DNA of 29,666 nucleotides from a virus. The position numbers and the translations under genes are program-made. The notes below the pieces were generated by a model. That model saw only the letters and a program-made list of their open reading frames with translations. It made no database searches and had not been told where the DNA came from. The stretch lies in IMG/VR virus record IMGVR_UViG_3300012039_000023, positions 1 to 29,666 of that record; one strand, 5' to 3'. Numbering within the stretch: position 1 is the first letter of the stretch; every line of letters begins with the position of its first letter. This document shows positions 1 through 6,904 of the stretch, one piece after another.

Positions 1-54
1 ATGGTAACATCTGGAGACTATGATTTAGTAGCCCCAACAATTAAGAGGTTCTAA
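1..54 (+). CDS. C-terminal end of an upstream gene (partial)
   Basis: The first frame is open from the window edge to a TAA at 52-54 and encodes a tail ending PTIKRF. An ATG happens to sit at base 1, but a 17-residue gene is unlikely, so this is probably the end of a longer gene cut by the window. The stop lies one base before the start of the DnaC-like gene, so the two are probably co-transcribed. In many phages the gene before a helicase loader is a replication initiator or helicase, but too little sequence is present to say. Confidence 0.4.
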   Translation: MVTSGDYDLVAPTIKRF

Positions 55-55
55 C

Positions 56-730
56 ATGAGCGACAAGACTATCGACAATGCCCTTAATTCAGCCTACATT
101 GAACGATCTATGGCAAAAGGTGTACATATAGCACCCAAGCAAACATCGTTCAACACAGGCCGTTTAAACGCATGGTATGAGTTTTGCAAACTAAACAACA
201 TCTTTCCTCGCTATAGAGATGTCTCTATCGACACTCTATCCATTCCGCCAAATGAGGACTGTGAGTCTTTTAGTTCAAAGGCTATGCGTTGGATCAATAA
301 GCCTAAGAGCTTGATACTCCAGGGAAGAGCAGGCCGCGGCAAAACGCATTTTATGTTCGCATTATTAAAAGAAATGTTTGTAACACATGGTTTGCGTGTG
401 TATGGAGACGTTCGCTATTTCGACTATGTAGACCTAGACAGACGCCTGCAAGAGGATGTCTTTAGGTTTAAATCATCACGGCCACTAATCGAGCAACTCA
501 GCGAGATCCCAATACTTGTGCTTGATGACTTTGGTATAGATACAGGCACAAACAAACATGAGCGAGATTTCTATGAGATATTCAACAATAGATTCGGAAA
601 CAATCTGATAACTATTATTTCAACTAACATGAATGAAACAGAAATGTATAAAGCATACGGTGAACGTATAATTTCTCGCATGAAAGAAGCGGCCGTGATA
701 GAATTTAACGGGCCTGATTTAAGAGGATAG
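56..730 (+). CDS. DnaC/IstB-like AAA+ ATPase, putative helicase loader
   Basis: This 224-residue protein has the core of the DnaC/IstB branch of AAA+ ATPases. Walker A is at residues 90-97 (GRAGRGKT) and Walker B at about 153-159 (ILVLDDF). A sensor-I-like strand, ITIISTNM, lies at 185-192, and an arginine-finger-like box, GERIISRMKEA, at 202-212. DnaC-type proteins bind the replicative helicase and load it onto single-stranded DNA using ATP. The roughly 85 residues before Walker A are where DnaC proteins carry their helicase-binding region; I see no zinc cluster there. The start follows the upstream stop directly, with AAGAGG about 8 bases before the ATG. IstB transposition helper proteins share the fold, but no istA-like gene is nearby, so a replication role is preferred. 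Confidence 0.85.
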   Translation: MSDKTIDNALNSAYIERSMAKGVHIAPKQTSFNTGRLNAWYEFCKLNNIFPRYRDVSIDTLSIPPNEDCESFSSKAMRWINKPKSLILQGRAGRGKTHFMFALLKEMFVTHGLRVYGDVRYFDYVDLDRRLQEDVFRFKSSRPLIEQLSEIPILVLDDFGIDTGTNKHERDFYEIFNNRFGNNLITIISTNMNETEMYKAYGERIISRMKEAAVIEFNGPDLRG

Positions 731-774
731 CGTAACCCGTTGCCCTAAGTAGATTTAACTTTAAAAGGAAACAA

Positions 775-1071
775 ATGAGAAAAGCCATTATAATGTTAAT
801 TATAGTTTTACTCCAATTAAGCATGCACTTAAACATCCATTTTAGGCATAATCAGCTTGAGAAACTACTCGAAAGTTACAACATACAGGAAAGAAATGCA
901 CGGATTATATTATCATGTGATTTACTTAGCAGGATTGACAGCGTAGAGCATAACATTAAAAACATTATGGACGGAAACTTAACAGTTGTAAGAGAAGAAA
1001 TCGAATACAATATCGGGGTCTTAGAAGTGTTAAGCGATGTGCTAAAGGATAATAACATTGAATTTGAATAG
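775..1071 (+). CDS. Small membrane-anchored protein, function unknown
   Basis: This 98-residue protein has an AAAGGA ribosome-binding site before its ATG. Residues 4-19 form a hydrophobic stretch (AIIMLIIVLLQLSMHL) preceded by R and K, which fits an N-terminal anchor or uncleaved signal. The rest is polar and helical, with spaced leucines and isoleucines suggesting a coiled coil. It does not match a family I know. Its end overlaps the TTG start of the HTH gene by 14 bases, so the two are translationally close. A membrane-anchored accessory protein is the most that can be inferred. Confidence 0.6.
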   Translation: MRKAIIMLIIVLLQLSMHLNIHFRHNQLEKLLESYNIQERNARIILSCDLLSRIDSVEHNIKNIMDGNLTVVREEIEYNIGVLEVLSDVLKDNNIEFE

Positions 1072-1294
1072 AAGAAGATCAAAGAAGAATTCGCGGGTGC
1101 GTTATGTGCGATTAATCAACAACATGACCGTAGGCGAGCTTGCATACAAAGCCAACATAGATCGTGTGCATCTTGAAAAGATAGAAAGTGGCTCAGCGCC
1201 GTGTACAGAGCTCAATGCAAGGCGCATAGCAGAGCTGTTTGGAATGCCTTGCGAATGGGAAAGCTTTGTTACGAGGCCTATTCAGTATGCGTGA
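1058..1294 (+). CDS. Cro/C1-type helix-turn-helix protein
   Basis: This 78-residue protein has a Cro/C1 (XRE) type HTH. Residues 23-63 read as helix, turn, helix: MTVGELAYKANIDRVHLEKI, then a loop ESGSAPCTEL, then ARRIAELFGM, the usual ending of this fold. The N-terminus is strongly basic (RRRSKK), which may add DNA contacts. The start is a TTG with AAGGA eight bases upstream and lies inside the preceding gene. Proteins of this type act as repressors or Cro-like switches. No operator could be identified with confidence in the 83-base gap that follows (1295-1377). Confidence 0.7.
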   Translation: MNLNRRRSKKNSRVRYVRLINNMTVGELAYKANIDRVHLEKIESGSAPCTELNARRIAELFGMPCEWESFVTRPIQYA

Positions 1295-1377
1295 CTTACG
1301 TTAAAATAATCTTCTCGGCACGGTGGTGGACACTTTTGTCTGTACACTAAATTCTCAATGGTTTATGCACCGGGTAT

Positions 1378-2100
1378 ATGAAGATTATTATACCAGGAAA
1401 GCCAATACCAAAAGCCCGTGCACGATATTCTAAGCGTGGTAAGTTCGTTATCACATATGATCCTCAAGAGTCAGATAAGAAGCTTGTGCGTCAAATCATG
1501 ACGGCGCAACTTGCTGATTACTTTCAACTTACGGACAAATCTACAACTGAAGCAATGCATAAAATCTGCATGACGAAAGTTTTTTCAGTGCAGTTTCTCT
1601 TTTTTCTTCCCATTAATTCAAGCGATAGTGTAGGAACCAGAAATAAGAAGCTTTGGGGCATCACAAGAGCCTCTACAAAGCCCGATTACGACAATCTAGA
1701 GAAGTTCTACCTCGATTGTGCAAACGGTATTTTGTGGGGTGATGACTCTACCATAGTGAAAGCCAAGGCAATGAAGCTTTATAGCGAAGAACCAAGGGTA
1801 GAACTAGTGTTACATGCTGTCCCAGACGTTAACGTAAGCAAGAATGTTGAGAGCGTAATCACTGCATTTTCACCCTCTGAGTTCAAGGAATTACAAGATT
1901 ATGCGCAGAAAATATCGAACATTACTCAGCCGTGTATGGAACGAATTGAAGATAGTGTTCTTCAAGATTGGATCGTTTCAACCGCCGCTTTGCTGAACGA
2001 ATTCGCTATAAAGTACGCACCAAAATTAACCAAGATATCAAAACTAGGAGACATCAAGAGTGAAGTCAAAAATCTGCAAGAATACAAACTCGCATTGTAA
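1378..2100 (+). CDS. RusA-like Holliday junction resolvase with C-terminal extension
   Basis: The first ~145 of 240 residues match the RusA family: GKPIPKARARYSKRGK at 7-22, YDPQ near 27-30, and the acidic block KPDYDNLEKF at 101-110 followed by GDDSTIV at 121-127. D103, D105 and K109 have the spacing of the RusA catalytic residues D70, D72 and K76, and D122/D123 is a plausible third aspartate. RusA dimers cut four-way DNA junctions, and phages use them to resolve branched DNA before packaging. Typical RusA proteins are near 120 residues. The extra ~95 C-terminal residues have no family I recognise. The Shine-Dalgarno is weak (CGGG shortly before the ATG). Confidence 0.85.
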   Translation: MKIIIPGKPIPKARARYSKRGKFVITYDPQESDKKLVRQIMTAQLADYFQLTDKSTTEAMHKICMTKVFSVQFLFFLPINSSDSVGTRNKKLWGITRASTKPDYDNLEKFYLDCANGILWGDDSTIVKAKAMKLYSEEPRVELVLHAVPDVNVSKNVESVITAFSPSEFKELQDYAQKISNITQPCMERIEDSVLQDWIVSTAALLNEFAIKYAPKLTKISKLGDIKSEVKNLQEYKLAL

Positions 2101-2107
2101 GGCTAAA

Positions 2108-2320
2108 GTGCCAGATGTTAGAAAAGCTAACAAAGAAGGTAAGCAAGAATTGGTGAAAACAACCCCAGAACCAAAAGTTGTTAAGGTTGAAAGCGAACAT
2201 GCAAATACACCATATCTGCTAAAAAGTGCTCCAAAGCCTACTACTGAAGTGAAGAAACCAGAAGTACAAGAGAAAAAGAAATGCTTCTTGCAGAAATTAT
2301 GCGCATGGATAGGGGTATAA
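2108..2320 (+). CDS. Small lysine-rich hypothetical protein
   Basis: The open frame extends upstream to an ATG at 2060 inside the RusA gene, but a GTG at 2108 lies just after the RusA stop with AAGG five bases before it, so I prefer that start (70 residues). The protein is rich in lysine, glutamate and proline and probably disordered (KTTPEPK, KPTTEVKKPEVQEKKK). It ends in a short cysteine-containing hydrophobic stretch, CFLQKLCAWIGV, which could be a membrane-active helix. Its stop is two bases before the lipoprotein start. Function unknown. Confidence 0.5.
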   Translation: MPDVRKANKEGKQELVKTTPEPKVVKVESEHANTPYLLKSAPKPTTEVKKPEVQEKKKCFLQKLCAWIGV

Positions 2321-2322
2321 CT

Positions 2323-2520
2323 ATGGCTAAAGCTTTATGTCTTATTGCAGGAACCATGCTATTCATAGGAATGACGTTCTTGTTAGTCGTAGTTGTTTCG
2401 GGCTGCACCTATAGCATAAACAACGTGCAGACAGAGGGAAAGGCTAGTGATGTAGTGGATGAGACCGATAACGTTGAACCTAACATTTCGCCAAACATAG
2501 AACTTCCTTTAAACATTTGA
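2323..2520 (+). CDS. Small phage-encoded lipoprotein (possible outer-membrane spanin or exclusion factor)
   Basis: The ATG at 2323 has AGGGG eight bases upstream and gives 65 residues. An in-frame ATG at 2281 is further upstream but lies within the previous gene. Residues 1-28 are a signal sequence with a hydrophobic core (FIGMTFLLVVVV) ending in a lipobox, VSGC, so the mature protein should begin with a lipidated cysteine. The remaining ~37 residues are acidic and Asn/Pro-rich. Small phage lipoproteins act as outer-membrane spanin subunits in lysis or as superinfection-exclusion proteins. The sequence does not decide between these, and no adjacent inner-membrane spanin is evident. Confidence 0.65.
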   Translation: MAKALCLIAGTMLFIGMTFLLVVVVSGCTYSINNVQTEGKASDVVDETDNVEPNISPNIELPLNI

Positions 2521-2526
2521 GGTATT

Positions 2527-2688
2527 ATGAAGAAAACTAAAGAAGCTAAGAAGATCAAGAAAGTTATGCATGAATACAAAGAAGGTGAGCTACACTCAGG
2601 ATCTAAGAAAGGCCCTATCGTGAAGAATCCTAAGCAAGCAGTAGCAATTGCAATGTCCGAAGCTAAAAAGATGAAGAAGAAAAAATGA
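2527..2688 (+). CDS. DUF6496-like small basic protein
   Basis: This 53-residue lysine-rich protein contains VMHEYKEGELHSGSKKG, then KNPKQAVAIAMSEAKK. That arrangement matches the DUF6496 family (pattern VMHEFKEG-LKSG, then QAIAIALSEARK), which recurs in phages and bacteria without a known function. The high charge suggests nucleic-acid binding, but that is inference. Its TGA overlaps the ATG of the next gene (ATGA). Confidence 0.7.
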   Translation: MKKTKEAKKIKKVMHEYKEGELHSGSKKGPIVKNPKQAVAIAMSEAKKMKKKK

Positions 2689-2930
2689 TCTACGAAGCAA
2701 GTGCAACATTTGATAACGGACACACACTAGTATTTGAGCTAGAAGAGTATCAAGTTGAGGATTTTGTATTTGCAGTATATAGTAAAACAATTTATAAAGA
2801 CGAAAAGACGGGGGTTTTGTCCTGGCTGCCACCAGACAAACTCCTCCACTTAATCGTAAAACCTAATTTGGAGAGCCCCAAATGCCCAAAAAGCCACCTG
2901 TCGGATCAGGTAAACGATTTGCTAGCCTGA
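2685..2930 (+). CDS. Hypothetical protein
   Basis: This 81-residue protein starts in an ATGA overlap with the DUF6496-like gene. Its N-terminal half alternates hydrophobic and polar residues (ATFDNGHTLVFELEEYQVEDFVFAVYS), suggesting a small beta sheet. No family was recognised. Its last 49 bases overlap the next small gene in a different frame, so its C-terminus may be under dual coding constraint. Confidence 0.5.
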   Translation: MIYEASATFDNGHTLVFELEEYQVEDFVFAVYSKTIYKDEKTGVLSWLPPDKLLHLIVKPNLESPKCPKSHLSDQVNDLLA

Positions 2931-3058
2931 CCAAATCCATCGCTAAGAACTCAGACATTAAGAATCCTGCCGCTGTAGCTGCATCCATAGGACGTAAGAA
3001 ATATGGTGAAGCGAAAATGGCTAAGCTTTCTGCTGCTGCTAAGAAAAGGAAGAAATAA
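2882..3058 (+). CDS. Small basic phage protein (GSGKRF / IGRKKYG type)
   Basis: This 58-residue protein begins MPKKPPVGSGKRFASL and continues NPAAVAASIGRKKYGEAK before a lysine tail (AAAKKRKK). From memory, proteins with GSGKRFA and PAA-AA-IGRKKYG recur in phage genomes without a known role. It starts inside the previous gene, with GAGAGCCCC upstream giving a usable GAG ribosome-binding site. It ends in a TAATG overlap with the next gene. DNA binding is plausible from charge alone. Confidence 0.6.
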   Translation: MPKKPPVGSGKRFASLTKSIAKNSDIKNPAAVAASIGRKKYGEAKMAKLSAAAKKRKK

Positions 3059-3252
3059 TGTTTGAATTTAGGCAACCGAGCATGTCAGAAGATTTAGATA
3101 CAATGTTAAGTAGGTTAAAGGTAGTAGATGATATTATATCATATAACTTTACCTTTAATTTACCAGTTAAGTACCAGGTATGGCTAAACGCACATAAAGA
3201 TATGATTGAAGAACTTGAATACATGATCAACGAAGATTTGAGCAAGATATGA
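3058..3252 (+). CDS. Hypothetical helical protein
   Basis: This 64-residue protein starts in a TAATG overlap and ends overlapping the methyltransferase start by four bases. It is acidic at both ends and mostly helical, with heptad-like spacing (LDTMLSRLKVVDDII, then MIEELEYMINEDL). No family recognised. Tight coupling on both sides supports a real translated gene. Confidence 0.5.
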   Translation: MFEFRQPSMSEDLDTMLSRLKVVDDIISYNFTFNLPVKYQVWLNAHKDMIEELEYMINEDLSKI

Positions 3253-4463
3253 GAAACTGGCGAATAGAAAGTAGAAATGTGTCTGATTTAATTTCTCATG
3301 CGAAAAATCCTCGCAAGTTAAGTAAGCATGATGCTTCGCACCTAAGAACAAGCATTTCTAAGTTTGGCCTGATTGACTTGCCAGTGATAACTAAGGATAA
3401 CAGGGTTATAGGTGGCCATCAGCGTCTGAATGTCCTCAAGGAAATGAAGGTTCCAACAGTCAATTGTTGGGTTCCAGAATTCGATGATCTAACACCTCAA
3501 GACATCGATGAATTGAACATTAGGTTAAACAAGAATCAAGGTGAGTGGGACTGGGATGTTCTTGCTAACGAGTGGGACATAAATAATCTCTTAGAGTGGG
3601 GATTTACAGAGCAAGATTTGAATGCGGACATTGATGTCATCAATAGCAAAGATGAAAAAGACAATGAAACACTAGAACCAACTAAAGACCCTAAGACAAA
3701 ACTTGGCGATATTTACGAACTTGGTAACCATAGATTGGTATGCGGCGACTCAACGATGCCTGATGATGTGGAGAAGCTTCTTAATGGTTCAGAGCCAATT
3801 CTTATGGTTACTGATCCTCCTTATGGAGTCAATTATGATCCTAAATGGAGAACTAATGTAGGTATCGGAAAAGGAAAAAGAACCTGTGGCGAAGTACAAA
3901 ACGATGATAAAGTGAACTGGGCACTAGCTTGGAGTCTATTTCCTGGTTCGGTTGCGTATGTATGGCATGCAGGAAAATATTGCTCAGAAGTACAAAAGAG
4001 TCTTGAAGAAGCAGAGTTCGAAATTAAAAGCCAAATAATCTGGATTAAACAACACTTTGCTTTATCGAGAGGTGACTATCATTGGCAACATGAACCATGT
4101 TGGTATGCTGTTAGAAAAGGGCATCCGCATAATTGGCAAGGATCCAGAAAAGAATGCACAACATGGGAAATATCTAACCTAAACGCATTTGGTAAGTCAA
4201 GCGAAGATGAACGAACATCTCACTCAACACAAAAACCTTTAGAATGTATGTCCATTCCAGTGCGCAACAACACCAAAGAAGGTGAAGGAGTTTACGATCC
4301 TTTCCTGGGTTCAGGTACTACTCTTATGGCATGCGAAAATCTGAACCGAAAGTGTTTTGGAATGGAACTCGATCCTGCATATTGTGATCTCATCGTAGAA
4401 AGATGGCAAAGGAAGACTGGAAAGAAAATAATTAAGAATGGTTTGGAGCAAGATTCACTATGA
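3249..4463 (+). CDS. ParB-domain / DNA methyltransferase fusion
   Basis: This 404-residue protein joins two domains. Residues ~1-95 are a ParB/sulfiredoxin-like domain, with AKNPRKLSKHD, FGLIDLPVITKDNRVIGGHQRL (36-60) and LNIRLNKN. The rest is an amino-methyltransferase: motif IV DPPY at 189-192 and the S-adenosylmethionine loop FLGSGTT at 352-358, followed by CFGMELDPAYC. Motif IV before motif I is the beta-class order, which methylates adenine N6 or cytosine N4. No restriction endonuclease is adjacent, so it is probably an orphan phage methylase that protects phage DNA or marks sites. The ParB-like part may add DNA binding or nuclease activity. Confidence 0.88.
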   Translation: MRNWRIESRNVSDLISHAKNPRKLSKHDASHLRTSISKFGLIDLPVITKDNRVIGGHQRLNVLKEMKVPTVNCWVPEFDDLTPQDIDELNIRLNKNQGEWDWDVLANEWDINNLLEWGFTEQDLNADIDVINSKDEKDNETLEPTKDPKTKLGDIYELGNHRLVCGDSTMPDDVEKLLNGSEPILMVTDPPYGVNYDPKWRTNVGIGKGKRTCGEVQNDDKVNWALAWSLFPGSVAYVWHAGKYCSEVQKSLEEAEFEIKSQIIWIKQHFALSRGDYHWQHEPCWYAVRKGHPHNWQGSRKECTTWEISNLNAFGKSSEDERTSHSTQKPLECMSIPVRNNTKEGEGVYDPFLGSGTTLMACENLNRKCFGMELDPAYCDLIVERWQRKTGKKIIKNGLEQDSL

Positions 4464-4609
4464 AAAAGAAAGATAAGCAAAAGTCTAGCACGCCTAAAAG
4501 AAAGCAAGAGCCTATGTCAAACGAACGCCAAGCAGAGATGAAAGCTAAGATAGCCAAACAGTCATTAGTGCCTAACAGACTACCATTTGATCAAGGAACT
4601 TGTATATGA
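4460..4609 (+). CDS. Small lysine-rich protein
   Basis: This 49-residue frame starts in an ATGA overlap with the methyltransferase stop and ends in an ATGA overlap with the next gene, which argues for translation. It opens MKKKDKQKSSTPKRKQEPM and continues with a charged helix (NERQAEMKAKIAKQSLV). It is probably disordered. No family recognised and no function inferred. Confidence 0.5.
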   Translation: MKKKDKQKSSTPKRKQEPMSNERQAEMKAKIAKQSLVPNRLPFDQGTCI

Positions 4610-4833
4610 GAGAACATTTACATCAGCTCAAACTTATTTATAATAGAGAACTTTTAGATACAAAAAATGAATTCTCTATTTTAAAAGATTATTTTTATTG
4701 TGCAGCAAAAACTTTCGTACAAAACTGTGAGAAAGAATTGGAAATTGTACAAAAGCTTGAAAAACTTGAAATGGACATCAAAATACATGAAATGTCGCTA
4801 AATCCAGATCAAGGGTATGAAGATGATCGATGA
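4606..4833 (+). CDS. Helical hypothetical protein
   Basis: The ATG at 4606 overlaps the upstream stop (ATGA) with AAGGA about nine bases before it; a TTG two codons upstream is less likely. The 75-residue product is almost entirely predicted helix (KLIYNRELLDTKNEFSILKD, then KELEIVQKLEKLEMDI), with leucine spacing compatible with a coiled coil. No family recognised. The downstream gene is similar in size and character, so the pair may be partners or paralogues that have diverged. Confidence 0.5.
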   Translation: MREHLHQLKLIYNRELLDTKNEFSILKDYFYCAAKTFVQNCEKELEIVQKLEKLEMDIKIHEMSLNPDQGYEDDR

Positions 4834-5017
4834 GATGAGCAAAATAGATGAACTAATTATTCTATATGAGAACATACTAAATGAATTAAAAGAATCATTG
4901 GCAGAAAAAGTTGTCGTACTTAACGAAATTTCCGAATTGTACGATGCTATGCAGAAAATTGAAGATCGACTAGATCAACTATACGAAGAAAATAACGATA
5001 ATGGCGAGATTACCTAA
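4823..5017 (+). CDS. Coiled-coil hypothetical protein
   Basis: The frame is open from ATG 4817, but AAGGG at 4811-4815 is better placed for the ATG at 4823, giving 64 residues. The sequence is a continuous heptad pattern (IDELIILYENILNELKESL, then LNEISELYDAMQKIEDRLDQL) typical of a coiled coil. It overlaps the putative small terminase start by 17 bases. No family recognised. Confidence 0.5.
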   Translation: MIDEMSKIDELIILYENILNELKESLAEKVVVLNEISELYDAMQKIEDRLDQLYEENNDNGEIT

Positions 5018-5420
5018 CTCAGATTTTACTGCTGACCAGCTAATTGAAGCCCTGACTCACTCCAGGGGATTCATACTCTCTGCCAAAAAATATCTTCTTA
5101 AAGTGTATGGAATCACAACAGGTTACTCAACGATTAAAACATGCATTAAGAACTGGGAGATGGGTGATTGGCTAGATGAAATACGAAAGAGTTTAGTCGA
5201 AGATTGCCTTAATAAGACCTTCGCTAAGGGTGTAGCAGACGGCGATAACCATTGCATATTCTGGATACTAGAAAAATACGGTCACCATGTTGATTTCCTA
5301 GATGGTAAAGACACAGAAACAGAATCGAAAAAAGGTTGGAGAGAACTACTTGACTACCAAAAAAGACCTCCTGAGTCCGATACAGAAACGCAGCCTGATA
5401 GAGAGCACAGCGAGACTTAA
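5001..5420 (+). CDS. Putative terminase small subunit
   Basis: This 139-residue protein lies directly before the large terminase and overlaps it, the usual place for a small terminase. Residues ~8-60 read as an HTH-like DNA-binding region (FTADQLIEALTHSRGFILSAKK, then YSTIKTCIKNW), as expected of a subunit that recognises the packaging start site. A second helical segment (WLDEIRKSLVEDCLNKTFAKG, then FWILEKYG) could be the oligomerisation core. Its last ~25 residues are acidic and read through the start of the large subunit gene in another frame. The assignment rests mostly on position, size and the HTH-like region. Confidence 0.6.
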   Translation: MARLPNSDFTADQLIEALTHSRGFILSAKKYLLKVYGITTGYSTIKTCIKNWEMGDWLDEIRKSLVEDCLNKTFAKGVADGDNHCIFWILEKYGHHVDFLDGKDTETESKKGWRELLDYQKRPPESDTETQPDREHSET

Positions 5421-6609
5421 TTTCTGGGAAGGCCCTGTTCGCTCTGGTAAGTCTTACTCATGCTTTTGGAGATGGATAGACTTCATACAGAATGGGCCGC
5501 CAGGGCCGCTGATTATGTGCGGTAGGACAGAGCCGACTATTAAGAGAAACATCATAAGGCCGCTACAAGACCTTATCGGTGATGATCTGCAATATATGTC
5601 GGGTAAAGGTGAAGTAAAGCTTTGGGGAAGGACTATAGACGTTGTAGGTGCTAATGACGAGAGAGCAGAGGCGAAAATACGAGGTTCCGAATATGTCGGA
5701 GCACTCCTTGATGAAGTTACTATTATTCCCGAAAACTTCGTCAAGATGTTATTTTCGCGCTTGTCTGTTCCTGGAGCGAAACTATTCGGCTCTACTAACC
5801 CTGACAGCCCATTTCATTGGTTGAAAGTAGATTACCTTGATAAAGCGGGCGAAATGGATGTAAAGGTATTTTCATTTGCTCTAGATGACAACCCGGCTTT
5901 AGATGAAGATTACAAGAAGAACTTAAAAAAAGAATACTCAGGACTTTGGTATCAACGATACATAGAGGGAAGGTGGGTACTAGCAGAAGGTGCAGTCTAT
6001 GACTTTTTCGATGAAGCGATTCACACTATACCTTACCCTCCCTCTCCAGCTACTTATTATATCCTTGGTGTGGATTACGGTACTTCCAATCCTTGCGTAT
6101 TCACTCTTATTGGCTATAACTCGGGAAGTTACCCTAATATGTGGCTGGAAAAAGAGTATTACTATGACTCAAAAGCTAAAAACAGACAAAAGTCAGACAG
6201 CGAATATGCCTTAGATCTGATTGAATTTCTCAGAGGATACCAAGTGAAAGCGATATATATTGACCCATCAGCGCTTTCATTCAAGGTGGAATTAAGGAAA
6301 CAGGGTTTAAGCAATCTTTTAGATGCAGACAATGATGTTTTAACTGGTATTAGGTTTACTTCTCAACTCATATCTAATGGCACTTTTAAGGTCTGCAAGC
6401 AATGTACAAACGCCATAAAAGAGTTTAGCACCTACGTATGGGATGAGAAAGCAAGTAGACGTGGAATTGATCAACCATTAAAGCAAAATGACCACGTAAT
6501 GGATTCCATAAGGTACGCTTTATATACACACTTTTTTAACAAGAGTCAATCAAGAATGACAGAAGCAGACTGTCAAGCAATGGAAAGAGCATATGCAAAG
6601 AAATTTTAG
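5350..6609 (+). CDS. terL: Terminase large subunit (packaging ATPase/nuclease)
   Basis: This is the packaging motor, which cuts the concatemer and pumps DNA through the portal. Motifs are Walker A GPVRSGKS (about residues 28-35), Walker B YVGALLDE (about 115-122) and the coupling motif GSTNPDSPF. The RNase-H-like nuclease follows with ILGVDYGTSNPC, then IYIDPSA, then NDHVMDSIRYAL, which supply acidic metal ligands. The frame extends to ATG 5302, but that codon has no ribosome-binding site. A TTG at 5350 has GGAGAG six bases upstream and gives a protein starting shortly before LLSPIQKRSL, like many relatives, so I chose TTG (419 residues). It overlaps the small subunit gene by 71 bases. Confidence 0.93.
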   Translation: MTTKKDLLSPIQKRSLIESTARLNFWEGPVRSGKSYSCFWRWIDFIQNGPPGPLIMCGRTEPTIKRNIIRPLQDLIGDDLQYMSGKGEVKLWGRTIDVVGANDERAEAKIRGSEYVGALLDEVTIIPENFVKMLFSRLSVPGAKLFGSTNPDSPFHWLKVDYLDKAGEMDVKVFSFALDDNPALDEDYKKNLKKEYSGLWYQRYIEGRWVLAEGAVYDFFDEAIHTIPYPPSPATYYILGVDYGTSNPCVFTLIGYNSGSYPNMWLEKEYYYDSKAKNRQKSDSEYALDLIEFLRGYQVKAIYIDPSALSFKVELRKQGLSNLLDADNDVLTGIRFTSQLISNGTFKVCKQCTNAIKEFSTYVWDEKASRRGIDQPLKQNDHVMDSIRYALYTHFFNKSQSRMTEADCQAMERAYAKKF

Positions 6610-6802
6610 CGCAGATATCTATATAAAAGTTTCAAATGAAACAAAAAATGTAGTGTCTATTATTCCTTTTTCTGATAGTGATAAGCGTATAGCTAAAACT
6701 CTTGAAAAAGTCCTAAATCAAAGCCTTATGCATGATAACGATATTGGTATGGATTTAGAAAGAGAAGACAGTTTTCGAAGACTGACAAGTGAAATTAGAT
6801 AG
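6593..6802 (+). CDS. Hypothetical protein
   Basis: This 69-residue frame begins 17 bases before the large terminase stop, with GGAAAGAG just upstream. It opens with a strand-rich segment (FSADIYIKVSNETKNVVSIIPF) and then becomes charged and helical (DKRIAKTLEKVLNQSL). No family recognised. It is the last gene before the structured gap that precedes the portal gene. Confidence 0.45.
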   Translation: MQRNFSADIYIKVSNETKNVVSIIPFSDSDKRIAKTLEKVLNQSLMHDNDIGMDLEREDSFRRLTSEIR

Positions 6803-6814
6803 ATAAATATTTTT

Positions 6815-6887
6815 AGCGAGCGGCCTGATCAGCCTTGGGGTACCTAACTACCCCACTCGCTCCTTCGTTAGGGAAGAGTATATACTC
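6815..6887 (+). other. Structured intergenic element: three-way-junction fold plus palindrome
   Basis: The 102-base gap before the portal gene is dense in complementarity. AGCGAG (6815-6820) pairs with CTCGCT (6856-6861). Inside it are two hairpins: GGC/GCC (6822-6824 with 6832-6834), and GGGGT/ACCCC (6837-6841 with 6850-6854). Together they make a compact three-way junction. A perfect 12-base palindrome, GAGTATATACTC, follows at 6876-6887, before the AGGGG site of the portal gene. It could be an RNA control element, a transcription processing site or part of a packaging signal. There is no U-run, so it is not a standard terminator. Confidence 0.5.
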
Positions 6888-6904
6888 ACGTAACAGGGGC
6901 GTTT

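Noticed and set aside
1295-1377. Operator or promoter for the HTH protein
   Set aside because: No symmetric repeat or convincing -35/-10 pair could be placed.
2281-2322. Upstream ATG as the start of the lipoprotein
   Set aside because: It would add 14 residues before the signal sequence and overlap the previous gene; the AGGGG site favours ATG 2323.
6815-6861. tRNA or tRNA-like gene
   Set aside because: The fold has only two inner hairpins. There is no anticodon arm, TTC loop or CCA end.
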